From an uncultured Clostridia bacterium (GTDB taxonomy: Bacteria; Bacillota; Clostridia; TANB77; CAG-508): DNA of 50,539 nucleotides. The notes under the pieces were generated by a model. The model had not been told where the DNA came from. It did not search any database and saw only the letters and a list, made by a program, of their open reading frames with translations. This document shows, piece after piece, positions 35,014 to 43,209 of the stretch. The stretch's first letter is position 1, and each line of letters starts with the position of its first letter. The translations under genes were made by a program, and so were the position numbers. The stretch spans positions 1 through 50,539 of the forward strand of contig CAQIBN010000012.1 in NCBI GenBank assembly GCA_948805675.1. Reading direction: 5' to 3'.

Positions 35014-36744
35014 TTATTTATTTTCTAAAATTCTTGCTAATTCTTCTTTTCTTTTTGTTTTATGTGTTGTTGTTTTAATAAGTGGTTCTTTAGTTAAAAT
35101 CATACTTTTTATATATTTATATGGTGGGAAAGTTTTATTAATTTCTTTAATCTTTTCCCATATTATTTTATACAAGTCTTCTTCAGATATATCTTTATAT
35201 TTTTCTTTTACAATCTTTTCATTATAAACTACTTTAACTGCTACTTTTAAATCATTTTTATCTTCTTTTTCAGATATTCCATAAACAAAAGATTCTTCTA
35301 CTTCTTCTAAACGATTCACAAGTGTTTCTAATTCATCTGGAAATACTTTTTTACCATTTTTTAAAACTATAACATCCTTATCTCTACCAGTTAAAAATAA
35401 ATATCCTTCATCATCAAAATATCCTAAATCTCCAGTATAAAACCATCCATCTTTTAATACTTTATTTGTAGATTCTTCATCTTTATAATATCCAAGCATT
35501 ACATTTGGACCTTTTACTCTTATTTCTCCTATTCCATTTTCATCTTTATTAACAATTTCAATTTCATCACTCTTCATTGGAAATCCAACAGAACCAGATT
35601 TCACATAATAATCATTTTCTGCAGCTATAACTGGTGATGTTTCTGTAAGTCCATATCCTTGAATTAAATGAACTCCCATTTCATTAAATTTAACAGAAAC
35701 TCTTTTATCAAGAGGAGCTCCACCACAAACAATAAATCTCATTTTTCCACCTAATTGTTCTAAAACTTGCTTAAATATAACTCTTCTTAAATCTATATGA
35801 AGTTTAAGTAAAAAATTACTAATTTTTGTAGCTATTTCTATTAATTTAGTTTTTCCTTGTTTCTCTATTTCTTTTTCTATAGCAGAGTATATTTTATCAA
35901 CTAAAAGCGGTACTCCTACAAAAACAGATACTTTGTATTCTACTAAATTCTGTTTTATATACCTTAACCCATCTGGAAATACTGTTTTTACACCAGATGC
36001 CAACATTACTATAATACAAGTTGAACCGAAAATATGATGAAATGGTAAAAATGCAATATTTGTATCTGTAGGTAATAAATTCTCAACCATTAACATATCA
36101 CATACATTATTTGCAATCCCATATTGGCTAAGCATTACTGCTTTTGATTTTGATGTTGTTCCAGATGTAAAAAGCAATATACTCATTTTATGAGAATCTA
36201 TTTTATAATCTATAAATTCTTTTTGGCCATTATTTATTTTTTCATATCCAGAATCTAATAATTCTCCAAAACTTTTATATCCTGGTAACTTATTCATACA
36301 TATATATTCTTTTATATTAGTTTTTCCATTTTGTTTAATAATTTTTATGTTCTCTTCATATTTCTCATCAAATACTATTGCTGATACTTCACTTCTTATT
36401 AACGAATCTTCTAATTCATTTATTTGTAATTCTTTATCTATTGGAACAGAGACAATTCCTCCAAATAAATTACTTAGATGTGCAACAACCCATTCATATC
36501 TATTTCTACCTACTATAGCAATTCTTTTATCTTTTAAATTTAAGCCAAATAAAGCTGTTCCAAAAGCATTTATATCACTTACTAAATCTGTATAAGTATG
36601 ATTTATATATTCTGTACTTTTGTCTTCTTTTTTTACCTTTGTTACAAAAGCAATGTTATTTGTATAATTTTCTGCTGAATTATATATAATCTCCTTTATA
36701 TTATCAAATCTTGGAACATCTCTAAATTTATTTTTCTCTTTCAT
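35014..36744 (-). CDS. AMP-dependent acyl-CoA synthetase/ligase
   Basis: 576 residues. ANL-superfamily motifs: LLFTSGTTSKSKAVMLS (P-loop), GYGLTETSPV, YTGDLGYFDDEGYLFLTGRDKD and a C-terminal lysine in PPYKYIKS. It activates a fatty or other carboxylic acid to acyl-CoA. It has a promoter and a TetR-type palindrome upstream (36830-36877), suggesting control by acyl-CoA or a related ligand. The one CGG is out of frame. Confidence 0.92.
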   Translation of the reverse strand: MKEKNKFRDVPRFDNIKEIIYNSAENYTNNIAFVTKVKKEDKSTEYINHTYTDLVSDINAFGTALFGLNLKDKRIAIVGRNRYEWVVAHLSNLFGGIVSVPIDKELQINELEDSLIRSEVSAIVFDEKYEENIKIIKQNGKTNIKEYICMNKLPGYKSFGELLDSGYEKINNGQKEFIDYKIDSHKMSILLFTSGTTSKSKAVMLSQYGIANNVCDMLMVENLLPTDTNIAFLPFHHIFGSTCIIVMLASGVKTVFPDGLRYIKQNLVEYKVSVFVGVPLLVDKIYSAIEKEIEKQGKTKLIEIATKISNFLLKLHIDLRRVIFKQVLEQLGGKMRFIVCGGAPLDKRVSVKFNEMGVHLIQGYGLTETSPVIAAENDYYVKSGSVGFPMKSDEIEIVNKDENGIGEIRVKGPNVMLGYYKDEESTNKVLKDGWFYTGDLGYFDDEGYLFLTGRDKDVIVLKNGKKVFPDELETLVNRLEEVEESFVYGISEKEDKNDLKVAVKVVYNEKIVKEKYKDISEEDLYKIIWEKIKEINKTFPPYKYIKSMILTKEPLIKTTTHKTKRKEELARILENK

Positions 36745-36829
36745 ATTATTTATCTCCTTAACTATAGATTAGAAATAAGCTCAAATTATTAAACATTTTA
36801 TTTTTTATTACAATTTGTTCTTCTAACTC

Positions 36830-36858
36830 AGATTAACACAATAATATTTCTTTGTCAA
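36830..36858 (-). promoter_or_regulatory. Promoter of the acyl-CoA synthetase gene
   Basis: Minus-strand TTGACA (36853-36858) and TAATCT (36830-36835), spacing 17. Confidence 0.5.
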
Positions 36859-36863
36859 TTTGC

Positions 36864-36877
36864 TGACTAGACAGTCA
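36864..36877. promoter_or_regulatory. TetR-type operator palindrome
   Basis: TGACTGTCTAGTCA: the TGACT/AGTCA half-sites lie just upstream of the -35 element. This form is common for TetR-family regulators of fatty-acid genes; no such regulator is in the window. Confidence 0.45.
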
Positions 36878-36897
36878 AAAAATGCAAAAGAGCACAA

Positions 36898-37268
36898 AGC
36901 AAAGAAAGATAAAGGGACAGAGCTTTTACCTTAAAGATTATTTGTGTTCTAGTTTTTTTAATATTAATTCGCATTCATTTATTGCTTCATATATATATTT
37001 ATTTAATATATCCTCTATTATAAAATTTATTTGATTATTTTCTATCTTTCTTATTTTTAACGATTCATTAATACATGACTAAATTTTACTATTATAGGAC
37101 ATCTTTTCCAATTCTAATTTAATATCTATAAATTTTTGTCTATCTATATTTGATTTGTTCAAAATATATTTATCGCAAATATTCATATCAGAATAGATTT
37201 ATTATAATTTTTATTTATAAAAAATTATTTAGCAAAGTGCTCTGTCTCTTTGTCTTGTTACCTTTGCT
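36898..37268. mobile_element. Small inverted-repeat element between cadA and the acyl-CoA synthetase gene
   Basis: Terminal arms 36898-36923 and 37238-37268 are inverted copies (AGCAAAG..., then AAAG(A/G)GACAGAGC), with a few gaps. They enclose a broken small reading frame. Size, arms and cargo suggest a non-autonomous element; I recognise no transposase. Confidence 0.4.
36938..37186 (-). pseudogene. Small gene with an in-frame TAG
   Basis: 83 codons from ATG 37186 to TAA 36938, open except for a TAG at codon 36 (37079-37081). Both halves are helical and charged (DRQKFIDIKLELEKMSYNSK before, NFIIEDILNKYIYEAINECE after). Family unknown. It lies within an inverted-repeat pair. Confidence 0.4.
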
Positions 37269-37288
37269 TTTGTCATTTTATTCTCTTT

Positions 37289-39131
37289 CTAATCCGTTTT
37301 TAATACTCTTAATGAATTTAGTATTGCCAAAATAGAAACTCCAACATCTGCAAATACAGCTTCCCACATTGACCCTAAACCTATGGCAGTTAATATTAAA
37401 ACTACTAACTTTACTGTAATTGCAAAAACTATATTTTCTTTAACAATTCGCATTGTTTTTTTTGATATTTTAATCCCCTCAATTATTTTAGATGGTTCAT
37501 CTGTCATTATAACTATATCGGCTGCTTCAATTGCGCTATCTGCTCCGAGCTACTCCCATTGCAATTCCAATATCAGAAAGTGCTAAAACTGGACTATCAT
37601 TTATACCATCTCCAACAAAAACAACATTTCCTTTTGCATGTTTTTCTTTCATTAAATTCTCAAATTTTTCTACTTTTCCATCTGGTAATAATTCTGCATA
37701 AACCTCATCAATTTCTAATTTATTTGCTATAGCTTTGCTAGTAGATTCCTTATCTCCTGTTAGCATAACAGTCTTTTTAATATTATTATTCTTTAAACTC
37801 TTAATTGTTTCTTTAGCATCAGCTTTTATTTTGTCTGATATTACTACATATCCTGCAAATTTATTATTAATTGAAACATATATAATTGTTCCAATATCAT
37901 TACATACAGTATAATCTATATTTTTTATTTCCATCAATTTACTATTTCCGGACTAACACATCTTTATTATCTACTTTTGCCATTATACCGAAGTCCTGAT
38001 AACTCTTTTGCTTCTTTTATCAAATTTTCATCTATTTTCTTATTATATGCATTTTTTAAAGATGTTGATATTGGATGATTTGAATAATATTCTGCATGTG
38101 CCACGATTTTTAGAAATTCTTCTTTAGACATTCCTACTTGATTTATCTTTTGTACCTCAAAAACACCTTCTGTTAAAGTTCCTGTTTTATCAAATACAAA
38201 TACTTCTGCTTTGGATAGAACTTCTAAGTAGTTACTACCTTTTACAAGTATACCTTTTTTAGCACTTCCCCCAATTCCTCCAAAAAAACCTAATGGTATT
38301 GATATTACAAGTGCACAAGGACATGATACTACTAAAAATGTTAAAGCTCTATAAAGCCAATCTATAAAACTTGCATTTTTAAAAATAACTGGTGGAATAA
38401 TTGCTAATATTACCGCAATTATAACTACTACTGGTGTATAATATTTTGCAAACTTAGATATAAAATTTTCTTGTTTAGATTTTTTACTACTTGCATTTTC
38501 TACTAAATCTAATATTTTTGAAACAGTAGATTCTCCAAATTCTTTTGTTACTTTTATAGTTAATAATCCATCTTGATTAATACAACCACTTAATACTTCG
38601 CAAGAAGATTCTACTCTTTTAGGAACAGATTCACCTGTTAGTGCTTTTGTATCTAAATTAGATGTTCCTTCTAAAACAATTCCATCTAAAGGAACTTTTT
38701 CACCAGGTTTTACAACAATTATTTCTCCTAATTTTACATCATTTGGATCGACTTTTTCTATTTTATCATTTCTTTTTACATTTGCATAATCTGGTCTTAA
38801 ATCCATTAAACTACTAATAGACTTTCTTGATTTATCTACTGCATAACTTTGAAATAATTCTCCAATCTGATAAAAAAGCATAACAGCTACTGCTTCAGGA
38901 AATTCTCCAATAGTAAAAGCACCTATTGTAGCAATTGCCATAAGAAAATTTTCATCAAATACTTTTCCTCTAAAAATATTTTTTATTGCTTTTACAACAA
39001 TATCTAGTCCGAACTATAATATAACTTATTATATAAATACCCTTATTAATATATTCATTTTGAAAAGAAACTAGTAATGAAATAATAAATAATATAAGAG
39101 CAATTATAATTTTTATTGTTCTTTTTTTCAT
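37289..39131 (-). CDS. cadA: Zn/Cd/Pb-exporting P1B-type ATPase (with four +1 frameshifts at CGG)
   Basis: 612 residues after four shifts, from ATG 39131 with GGAGG before it. P-type motifs: TGES, the metal-binding membrane motif SCPCALVIS, the phosphorylation site DKTGTLTEG, HP in SNHPIS, and GDGINDSPVLA. The four breaks (39009, 37988, 37948, 37545) all lie at in-frame CGG and resume with glycine, restoring IIVGLDIVVKAIKNI, LSGLGIMAKVDNKDVLVGN and GIAMGVAGADSAIEAADIVI. It lacks the N-terminal metal-binding domain, which is a separate gene at 39213. It pumps Zn, Cd or Pb out of the cell. With the HMA and ArsR genes it forms an operon behind a CadC-type operator. Confidence 0.94.
37545..37547 (-). 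other. CGG +1 frameshift site (cadA, fourth)
   Basis: GCT CGG AGC. Resumes as GGA GCA, restoring MGVAGADSAIEAAD. Confidence 0.93.
37948..37950 (-). other. CGG +1 frameshift site (cadA, third)
   Basis: GTC CGG AAA. Resumes as GGA AAT (Gly-Asn), the conserved VGN of the nucleotide-binding domain. Confidence 0.93.
37988..37990 (-). other. CGG +1 frameshift site (cadA, second)
   Basis: CTT CGG TAT. Resumes as GGT ATA (Gly-Ile). The fourth base is T. Confidence 0.93.
39009..39011 (-). other. CGG +1 frameshift site (cadA, first)
   Basis: GTT CGG ACT. Resumes as GGA CTA, restoring the membrane segment and FDENFLMAIATIGAF. Confidence 0.93.
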
Positions 39132-39212
39132 AAAAACCTCCATTATTTTTAAATCTTTTGTTTTAAACCAGTACAAAAAAATAACACATCTTTTTACTAG
39201 TTATTTCCATTT

Positions 39213-39434
39213 TTAAATTTCTTCTAATTTCATATCTGGTTCTTGTCTTTTTATAGCTTTTTTTATTTGTTTAAAAATTTCTTCTATATTTTCTTCACTA
39301 TATTCGATAACCATTCTACCTGTAATAAAACTTATAGACGCACTTTCTATACCTTTTATTTTATTAATTTGATTTTCTATCTTTGTTGCACAATTTGCAC
39401 AATCTAATCCTTTTAATTTATATATTTTCTTCAT
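39213..39434 (-). CDS. Heavy-metal-associated (HMA) domain protein
   Basis: 73 residues, one ferredoxin-like HMA fold with the metal motif GLDCANCATKIE. It corresponds to the metal-binding domain normally fused to the N-terminus of CadA, here a separate gene upstream of cadA. It may deliver metal to the pump. AGGAGG-like site (GGAGGT) before the ATG. Confidence 0.9.
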   Translation of the reverse strand: MKKIYKLKGLDCANCATKIENQINKIKGIESASISFITGRMVIEYSEENIEEIFKQIKKAIKRQEPDMKLEEI

Positions 39435-39474
39435 AATAACCTACCTCCATATACATAAAAATTTATAACATTTA

Positions 39475-39834
39475 CTATCTATGTTCTATATGTTCCATTC
39501 CAAGTTCAAACAGTCCTTTTACATGACCATCATCTAACATATAATAAACTTCTTTTCCTTCTTTTCTGCATTTAACTATATTCATTTTTCTTAAAGTTCC
39601 TAATTGATGAGATATAGAAGATTTGCTCATTCCTAAAACATTTGCAATATCACATACACACATTTCATTTTGGTCAAGTGCAAATAGTATTTTAGCCCTT
39701 GTTGTATCTCCTAATATTTTAAAAAATTTTGCTAATTTATTAAATAGGTCGTTATCTGGCATTTTACTTAAAGTATCATTTACTACATTTTGATGTATAA
39801 TATTACAATCACATATAAATTCATTTTTTGACAT
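39475..39834 (-). CDS. cadC: ArsR/SmtB-family metal-sensing repressor (CadC-like)
   Basis: 119 residues. A winged HTH (about 35-105) has the metal-sensing loop MCVCDIANVLGMSKSSISHQ with CVC, as in CadC; an N-terminal CDC adds further ligands. It represses the cad operon until Cd, Zn or Pb binds. Two 16-bp palindromes in its promoter region (39884-39899 and 39917-39932) are the likely operators, so it is autoregulated. Confidence 0.9.
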   Translation of the reverse strand: MSKNEFICDCNIIHQNVVNDTLSKMPDNDLFNKLAKFFKILGDTTRAKILFALDQNEMCVCDIANVLGMSKSSISHQLGTLRKMNIVKCRKEGKEVYYMLDDGHVKGLFELGMEHIEHR

Positions 39835-39883
39835 TTTTTATCCCCTTTCTTTTGCTCAATAATTTATTATATTCAGCTTTTAA

Positions 39884-39899
39884 TTGAATGTGTATTCAA
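39884..39899. promoter_or_regulatory. CadC operator 2
   Basis: TTGAATGTGTATTCAA, a near-perfect palindrome just downstream of the -10 element. Confidence 0.7.
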
Positions 39900-39909
39900 C
39901 TTTAAATTT

Positions 39910-39939
39910 ATTATAGTTGAATATACATTCAATTGTCAA
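39910..39939 (-). promoter_or_regulatory. Promoter of the cad operon
   Basis: Minus-strand TTGACA (39934-39939) and TATAAT (39910-39915), spacing 18; the spacer is filled by operator 1. Confidence 0.8.
39917..39932. promoter_or_regulatory. CadC operator 1
   Basis: TTGAATATACATTCAA lies between -35 and -10. Same half-sites (TTGAAT/ATTCAA) as operator 2. Confidence 0.75.
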
Positions 39940-39981
39940 TAGCTTTTTTATTTATTTTATTATTATTTTAAATATAGAAAT

Positions 39982-40018
39982 CTCTATTAAATGGTTTTAT
40001 TTAGTTCATTTAATAGAG
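39982..40018. repeat. 12-bp perfect hairpin
   Basis: CTCTATTAAATG pairs with CATTTAATAGAG. It lies between rpmE and the cad promoter and may be a second terminator. Confidence 0.5.
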
Positions 40019-40047
40019 TTAGAAGTTTATTTTTCAAATATATAACT

Positions 40048-40078
40048 AAAAAAAGAATAGCCTTTGCTACTCTTTTAT
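40048..40078 (-). terminator. Terminator of rpmE
   Basis: Minus-strand AAAGAGTAGC..GCTATTCTTTTTTT: short stem and T run just past the rpmE stop. Confidence 0.65.
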
Positions 40079-40089
40079 TTATATTATAT

Positions 40090-40290
40090 TTATGCAATTC
40101 CATATTTCTTTTTAAATTTATCTGCTCTACCACCTGTTGTTTCTCTTTTTAAGTTACCTGTCCAGAATGGATGACATTTTGAACAAACATCAACTTTCAT
40201 ATCACCTTTAGTTGTATTTGTTGTAAAAACATTTCCACATGCACATGTAATTGTTGCTTCTACATAGTTTGGATGTATTCCTTCTTTCAT
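40090..40290 (-). CDS. rpmE: 50S ribosomal protein L31
   Basis: 66 residues from ATG 40290, spaced correctly from GAGGTG (a GTG three codons earlier overlaps that site). MKEGIHPNY and the zinc type cysteines CACG and CSKCHPFWTG identify L31. Confidence 0.96.
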   Translation of the reverse strand: MKEGIHPNYVEATITCACGNVFTTNTTKGDMKVDVCSKCHPFWTGNLKRETTGGRADKFKKKYGIA

Positions 40291-40491
40291 TTGTTTCACC
40301 TCTCCCTTAATAAAATAAAACTACCGTTTAATATATTAACACAAATTTTTATACATTTCAATAGTTATATTAAAATTATTTTTATTATTTTTGTGTCGTT
40401 GTTTTTATCTGTTTAAATTTTACTTTCATAATATTAAGTTACGTTTAGCTTCTCACTTTACATTTATTTACATTTTTATTTTCTATATTAC

Positions 40492-40520
40492 TTGATTTTT
40501 TTGTGATTTTTCTTTATAAT
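40492..40520 (+). promoter_or_regulatory. Promoter of the TA antitoxin gene
   Basis: TTGATT (40492-40497) and TATAAT (40515-40520), spacing 17. Confidence 0.6.
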
Positions 40521-40555
40521 ATAAGTAAATATTTGTTACTTATGAGGTTCTTATC

Positions 40556-40729
40556 ATGAGTGAAAGACAAGCAATGATAAAAATTTTAGAAAAAATGCCT
40601 GAAGATATTTCAATGGCTGATATTATAGAAACTCTAAATTTAATTTATGAACTCGGAAAAAGATTAGAAAGTAAAGATGATTTAACAAGCCAAGAAGATT
40701 TAAAAATGGAGATTAAACAATGGACATAG
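40556..40729 (+). CDS. Antitoxin of a RelE/ParE-type pair
   Basis: 57 residues: MSERQAMIKILEKMPEDISM, then ADIIETLNLIYELGKRLE. This is the small helical antitoxin type found upstream of ParE/RelE toxins in Clostridia. TGAGG lies 8 bases before the ATG and a good promoter precedes it. Its end overlaps the start of a toxin gene (ATG 40720), but the toxin is truncated, so the antitoxin is an orphan. Its CGG is out of frame (CTC GGA). Confidence 0.7.
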   Translation: MSERQAMIKILEKMPEDISMADIIETLNLIYELGKRLESKDDLTSQEDLKMEIKQWT

Positions 40730-40771
40730 TTTGGCAAAAGCAAGCAAAACAAGATGTTAAAAACTATTTTA
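40720..40771 (+). pseudogene. Truncated RelE/ParE-family toxin
   Basis: The first 17 codons (MDIVWQKQAKQDVKNYF) match the start of ParE/RelE toxins and overlap the antitoxin gene by 10 bases. After that the sequence is unrelated AT-rich DNA. A hairpin follows at 40813. Confidence 0.6.
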
Positions 40772-40810
40772 TTATTATCTCTTCCATTAAATATATTAAA
40801 TTATATCATA

Positions 40811-40843
40811 AGAGCCATTACATTGTAACAGCTCTTTTTTATC
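40811..40843. terminator. Terminator hairpin
   Basis: AAGAGCCATTAC pairs with GTAACAGCTCTT with one unpaired base on each side. It is followed by TTTTT on the plus strand; on the minus strand it ends the spoIIIA cluster. Confidence 0.6.
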
Positions 40844-40844
40844 T

Positions 40845-40994
40845 TTATTTATTATTTTGTTCATATATATATCTTGCTGAAGATTCAAGTTCTTGTTTTA
40901 ATGATGCTTTTGTAACAAGTTTGTTTATTATATTAAATAAACAAGCTACAATTAACACAAACAATAATAATTTTTTCCATATTTTTGCTATCAT
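40845..40994 (-). CDS. Small single-pass membrane protein downstream of spoIIIAH
   Basis: 49 residues from an ATG with AAGGAGATAG upstream. A basic start (MIAKIWKKLL) leads into one membrane segment (about 8-27), then a charged tail (KQELESSARYIYEQNNK). It follows spoIIIAH by 73 bases on the same strand and precedes a terminator, so it may be the last gene of the spoIIIA operon. Family unknown. Confidence 0.6.
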   Translation of the reverse strand: MIAKIWKKLLLFVLIVACLFNIINKLVTKASLKQELESSARYIYEQNNK

Positions 40995-41067
40995 AATATC
41001 TCTATCTCCTTATTACAATATAATTTTATTATACTATGAATTTAAAATTTGTCAACTTAATATTTTC

Positions 41068-41760
41068 TTACTTATTACTAATATGTATATTTTCTATCTC
41101 AGCTTTCATTTCTCTTGCAACAATATTTTGAATCTGTGCAGCACCTTCACCTGTTATTTGTTCTGCGTCTGCTTTTATAATTACACTAATGCTTATATCA
41201 TTTACAAAAATAACTACATCTTTAAATCCTTTTGTTTTTATTAAATTTTCACAAATCATAATAGAATTTTTTAAATCATTTATTTTCTTTATTTCGGTTT
41301 GTGATATTGCTTTTTGGTCTGCCGATATAGAATTATTATCTAATATCTTTTGATAACTTTCTATCATCTGTGAATACATAGTATCTCTTGTTAATCTAGA
41401 ATTTGTAAAATATTCATCAGTTTCTTTTGATACTGTTCCTGATGTAGTAACTGTCTTGTTTTCATTTTGAGACTTGCTTGAATTTACATTATTTTTTTCA
41501 TCTATTACAGTATTTGTAGTATCATTGCCGCTTACCATATTGGTATTATCTAAACTTTCAGAAGCACTATCTTGACCTTCTATAGCATTACTACTAACCA
41601 ATTTCGCATCACCTATGCCAGCAACCTTTTCTGAATCTACTAGGCTACTTGTTGCCACTAAATCTCCTCCATCACCAGTTGTATAATTTAAATATCCTGC
41701 TGTTATTAGCATAAGTGCTATAACAAATATAATAATCTGATTTCTTTTTATAATTTTCAA
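41068..41760 (-). CDS. spoIIIAH: Stage III sporulation protein AH
   Basis: 230 residues from TTG 41760, spaced 10 bases from AGGAGG; a GTG three codons earlier lies inside that site. One N-terminal membrane segment (about 7-24) is followed by a long Ser/Asn-rich linker and a C-terminal ring-building YscJ/FliF-like domain. It spans the forespore outer membrane and binds SpoIIQ to form the channel between mother cell and forespore. Confidence 0.92.
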   Translation of the reverse strand: MKIIKRNQIIIFVIALMLITAGYLNYTTGDGGDLVATSSLVDSEKVAGIGDAKLVSSNAIEGQDSASESLDNTNMVSGNDTTNTVIDEKNNVNSSKSQNENKTVTTSGTVSKETDEYFTNSRLTRDTMYSQMIESYQKILDNNSISADQKAISQTEIKKINDLKNSIMICENLIKTKGFKDVVIFVNDISISVIIKADAEQITGEGAAQIQNIVAREMKAEIENIHISNK

Positions 41761-41783
41761 ATTAATCACTCCTCCTTGAAAAT

Positions 41784-41931
41784 TGTCAAAAGGGACGAGT
41801 CATTTTGACAATTTTTGTTTTTAGTTTTTAGATTTCTAATTATAACTTTAAGAAAACTATGTATTTTTAATCATTCTTCTTTATTAAATACTACTTAAGA
41901 AAAGTGTCAAAATGCCCCGTCCCTTTTGACA
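41784..41931. mobile_element. MITE/REP-like inverted repeat between spoIIIAG and spoIIIAH
   Basis: Two 27-bp ends (41784-41810 and 41905-41931) are inverted copies with 3 differences. Each end is itself a hairpin, with TGTCAAAA and TTTTGACA flanking a GGGACG(A/G)G core. The inside has no gene. Such GGGACG-core palindromes recur in many genomes as REP/MITE-type repeats. Here it enlarges a gap inside an operon. Confidence 0.55.
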
Positions 41932-41933
41932 TT

Positions 41934-42560
41934 TTATTTTTTCATTTCAAATACTTGTATTTTATGACTTCCAATTCCAGTTACCGCTTCTACTGCTGAA
42001 ATTATATTAGATTTAACTTCTATGTTTGATGCCCCTTCAGCTGTAACTATTGCTCCTTCTATCTTTGGACTTACTATACTTTGTGTAATAGGTGCTTTTT
42101 CTCCATTATCTTCTTGATAAATAATATCTTTTTTAGTGCTATTTTCATTTATTTTCCTAGTTCCTCCTTCCTTATCAGTTTCTTCTGTTGTACTTTCAGT
42201 TAAGTCTTCATTATATAAAGGCACTATTTGACTTGTTCTTGAATATGTAATTAAAACCTCTACATTTCCTACACCTTGTATTTTAGATAGTATATTTTTT
42301 AATTTTTCTTCTATTTCATTATCTGATGTTTTCACATTTTCATTTATTGTTTGATTAGAAAGTGCTAGCTGTTTTGACATACTATTTGTATTTTTATTAG
42401 ATTCTGATTTGTTATCTTTTTTCCAAATTGTATTAATAGCTATAATTGTTATAATAAGAATAATTACAAATGCCACTAAGTTTTCAATTGTTTTTTTATT
42501 ATCTTTTTCTCCTTTTTTTATAGCTAAAGCCTTAACTTTCTCTATTTTTTCTTTTATCAT
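41934..42560 (-). CDS. spoIIIAG: Stage III sporulation protein AG
   Basis: 208 residues. Cytoplasmic basic start, one membrane segment (about 28-45), then a ring domain with VEVLITYSR and the C-terminal VEAVTGIGSHKIQVF. It forms the large ring of the SpoIIIA-SpoIIQ channel. GGAGG precedes the ATG; the CGG is out of frame. Confidence 0.93.
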   Translation of the reverse strand: MIKEKIEKVKALAIKKGEKDNKKTIENLVAFVIILIITIIAINTIWKKDNKSESNKNTNSMSKQLALSNQTINENVKTSDNEIEEKLKNILSKIQGVGNVEVLITYSRTSQIVPLYNEDLTESTTEETDKEGGTRKINENSTKKDIIYQEDNGEKAPITQSIVSPKIEGAIVTAEGASNIEVKSNIISAVEAVTGIGSHKIQVFEMKK

Positions 42561-42578
42561 AAGTACATTCCTCCATTT

Positions 42579-43199
42579 CTAATGAATGAGTATATTTTTT
42601 TCTTTAATATCATATATATTACTTAAATATTCCTTTAAGTTATTTGCATTTTTATTTGAAATTTGATATTCTTTTTCTTGTTTTGTAGTTTTATTAGATA
42701 TCTCTACACTAATTTTTTCTATACTATCAACTATACCAATTACATTACTATTACTTTGTTTTTTTTCATCTTCTTCATTTATTATTTCTCCTGAAATCGT
42801 AATATCTATACACTTAAGTTTATATTCTCCATCATCTGAAATCTTTAAATCTACATCTTGTACCTCAAACCCTTTTGATTTAATTTTACTTTTTATATCA
42901 ACTTTCAAATTTGTTTCGTACATCTGTTTTATATTGAAATTATTACTTTTTTCTAAATTATTAGATACTACCTCTTTAGAATCATTATATTTATCAAAAT
43001 CTATCATAGATGCTATATTTACAGAATTACCTTTAAATTTATTAATTACTGGTACTACTATAGTAAATAGTATAAACACACCAATAACTACTTTTATGTA
43101 TTTTTTACTACTGCCTTCTGGAAGTATCATTTCTATTATACTTGCAATAATAACTGAAATTATAATACCTTGTGCCCAACTGCTAATCCAAGAAATCAT
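42579..43199 (-). CDS. spoIIIAF: Stage III sporulation protein AF
   Basis: 206 residues from ATG 43199 (AAGGAGG before it; longer starts overlap spoIIIAE without a site). Two N-terminal membrane segments (about 8-27 and 35-55) start ISWISSWAQGIIISVIIAS; a C-terminal ring-building-like domain follows. Confidence 0.92.
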   Translation of the reverse strand: MISWISSWAQGIIISVIIASIIEMILPEGSSKKYIKVVIGVFILFTIVVPVINKFKGNSVNIASMIDFDKYNDSKEVVSNNLEKSNNFNIKQMYETNLKVDIKSKIKSKGFEVQDVDLKISDDGEYKLKCIDITISGEIINEEDEKKQSNSNVIGIVDSIEKISVEISNKTTKQEKEYQISNKNANNLKEYLSNIYDIKEKNILIH

Positions 43200-43209
43200 T
43201 ATTTCCTCC

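Noticed and set aside
40772..41244. Long plus-strand frame continuing from the truncated ParE-type toxin
   Set aside because: After 17 codons it loses all family likeness, runs through a terminator hairpin and lies antisense to a small membrane gene and spoIIIAH.
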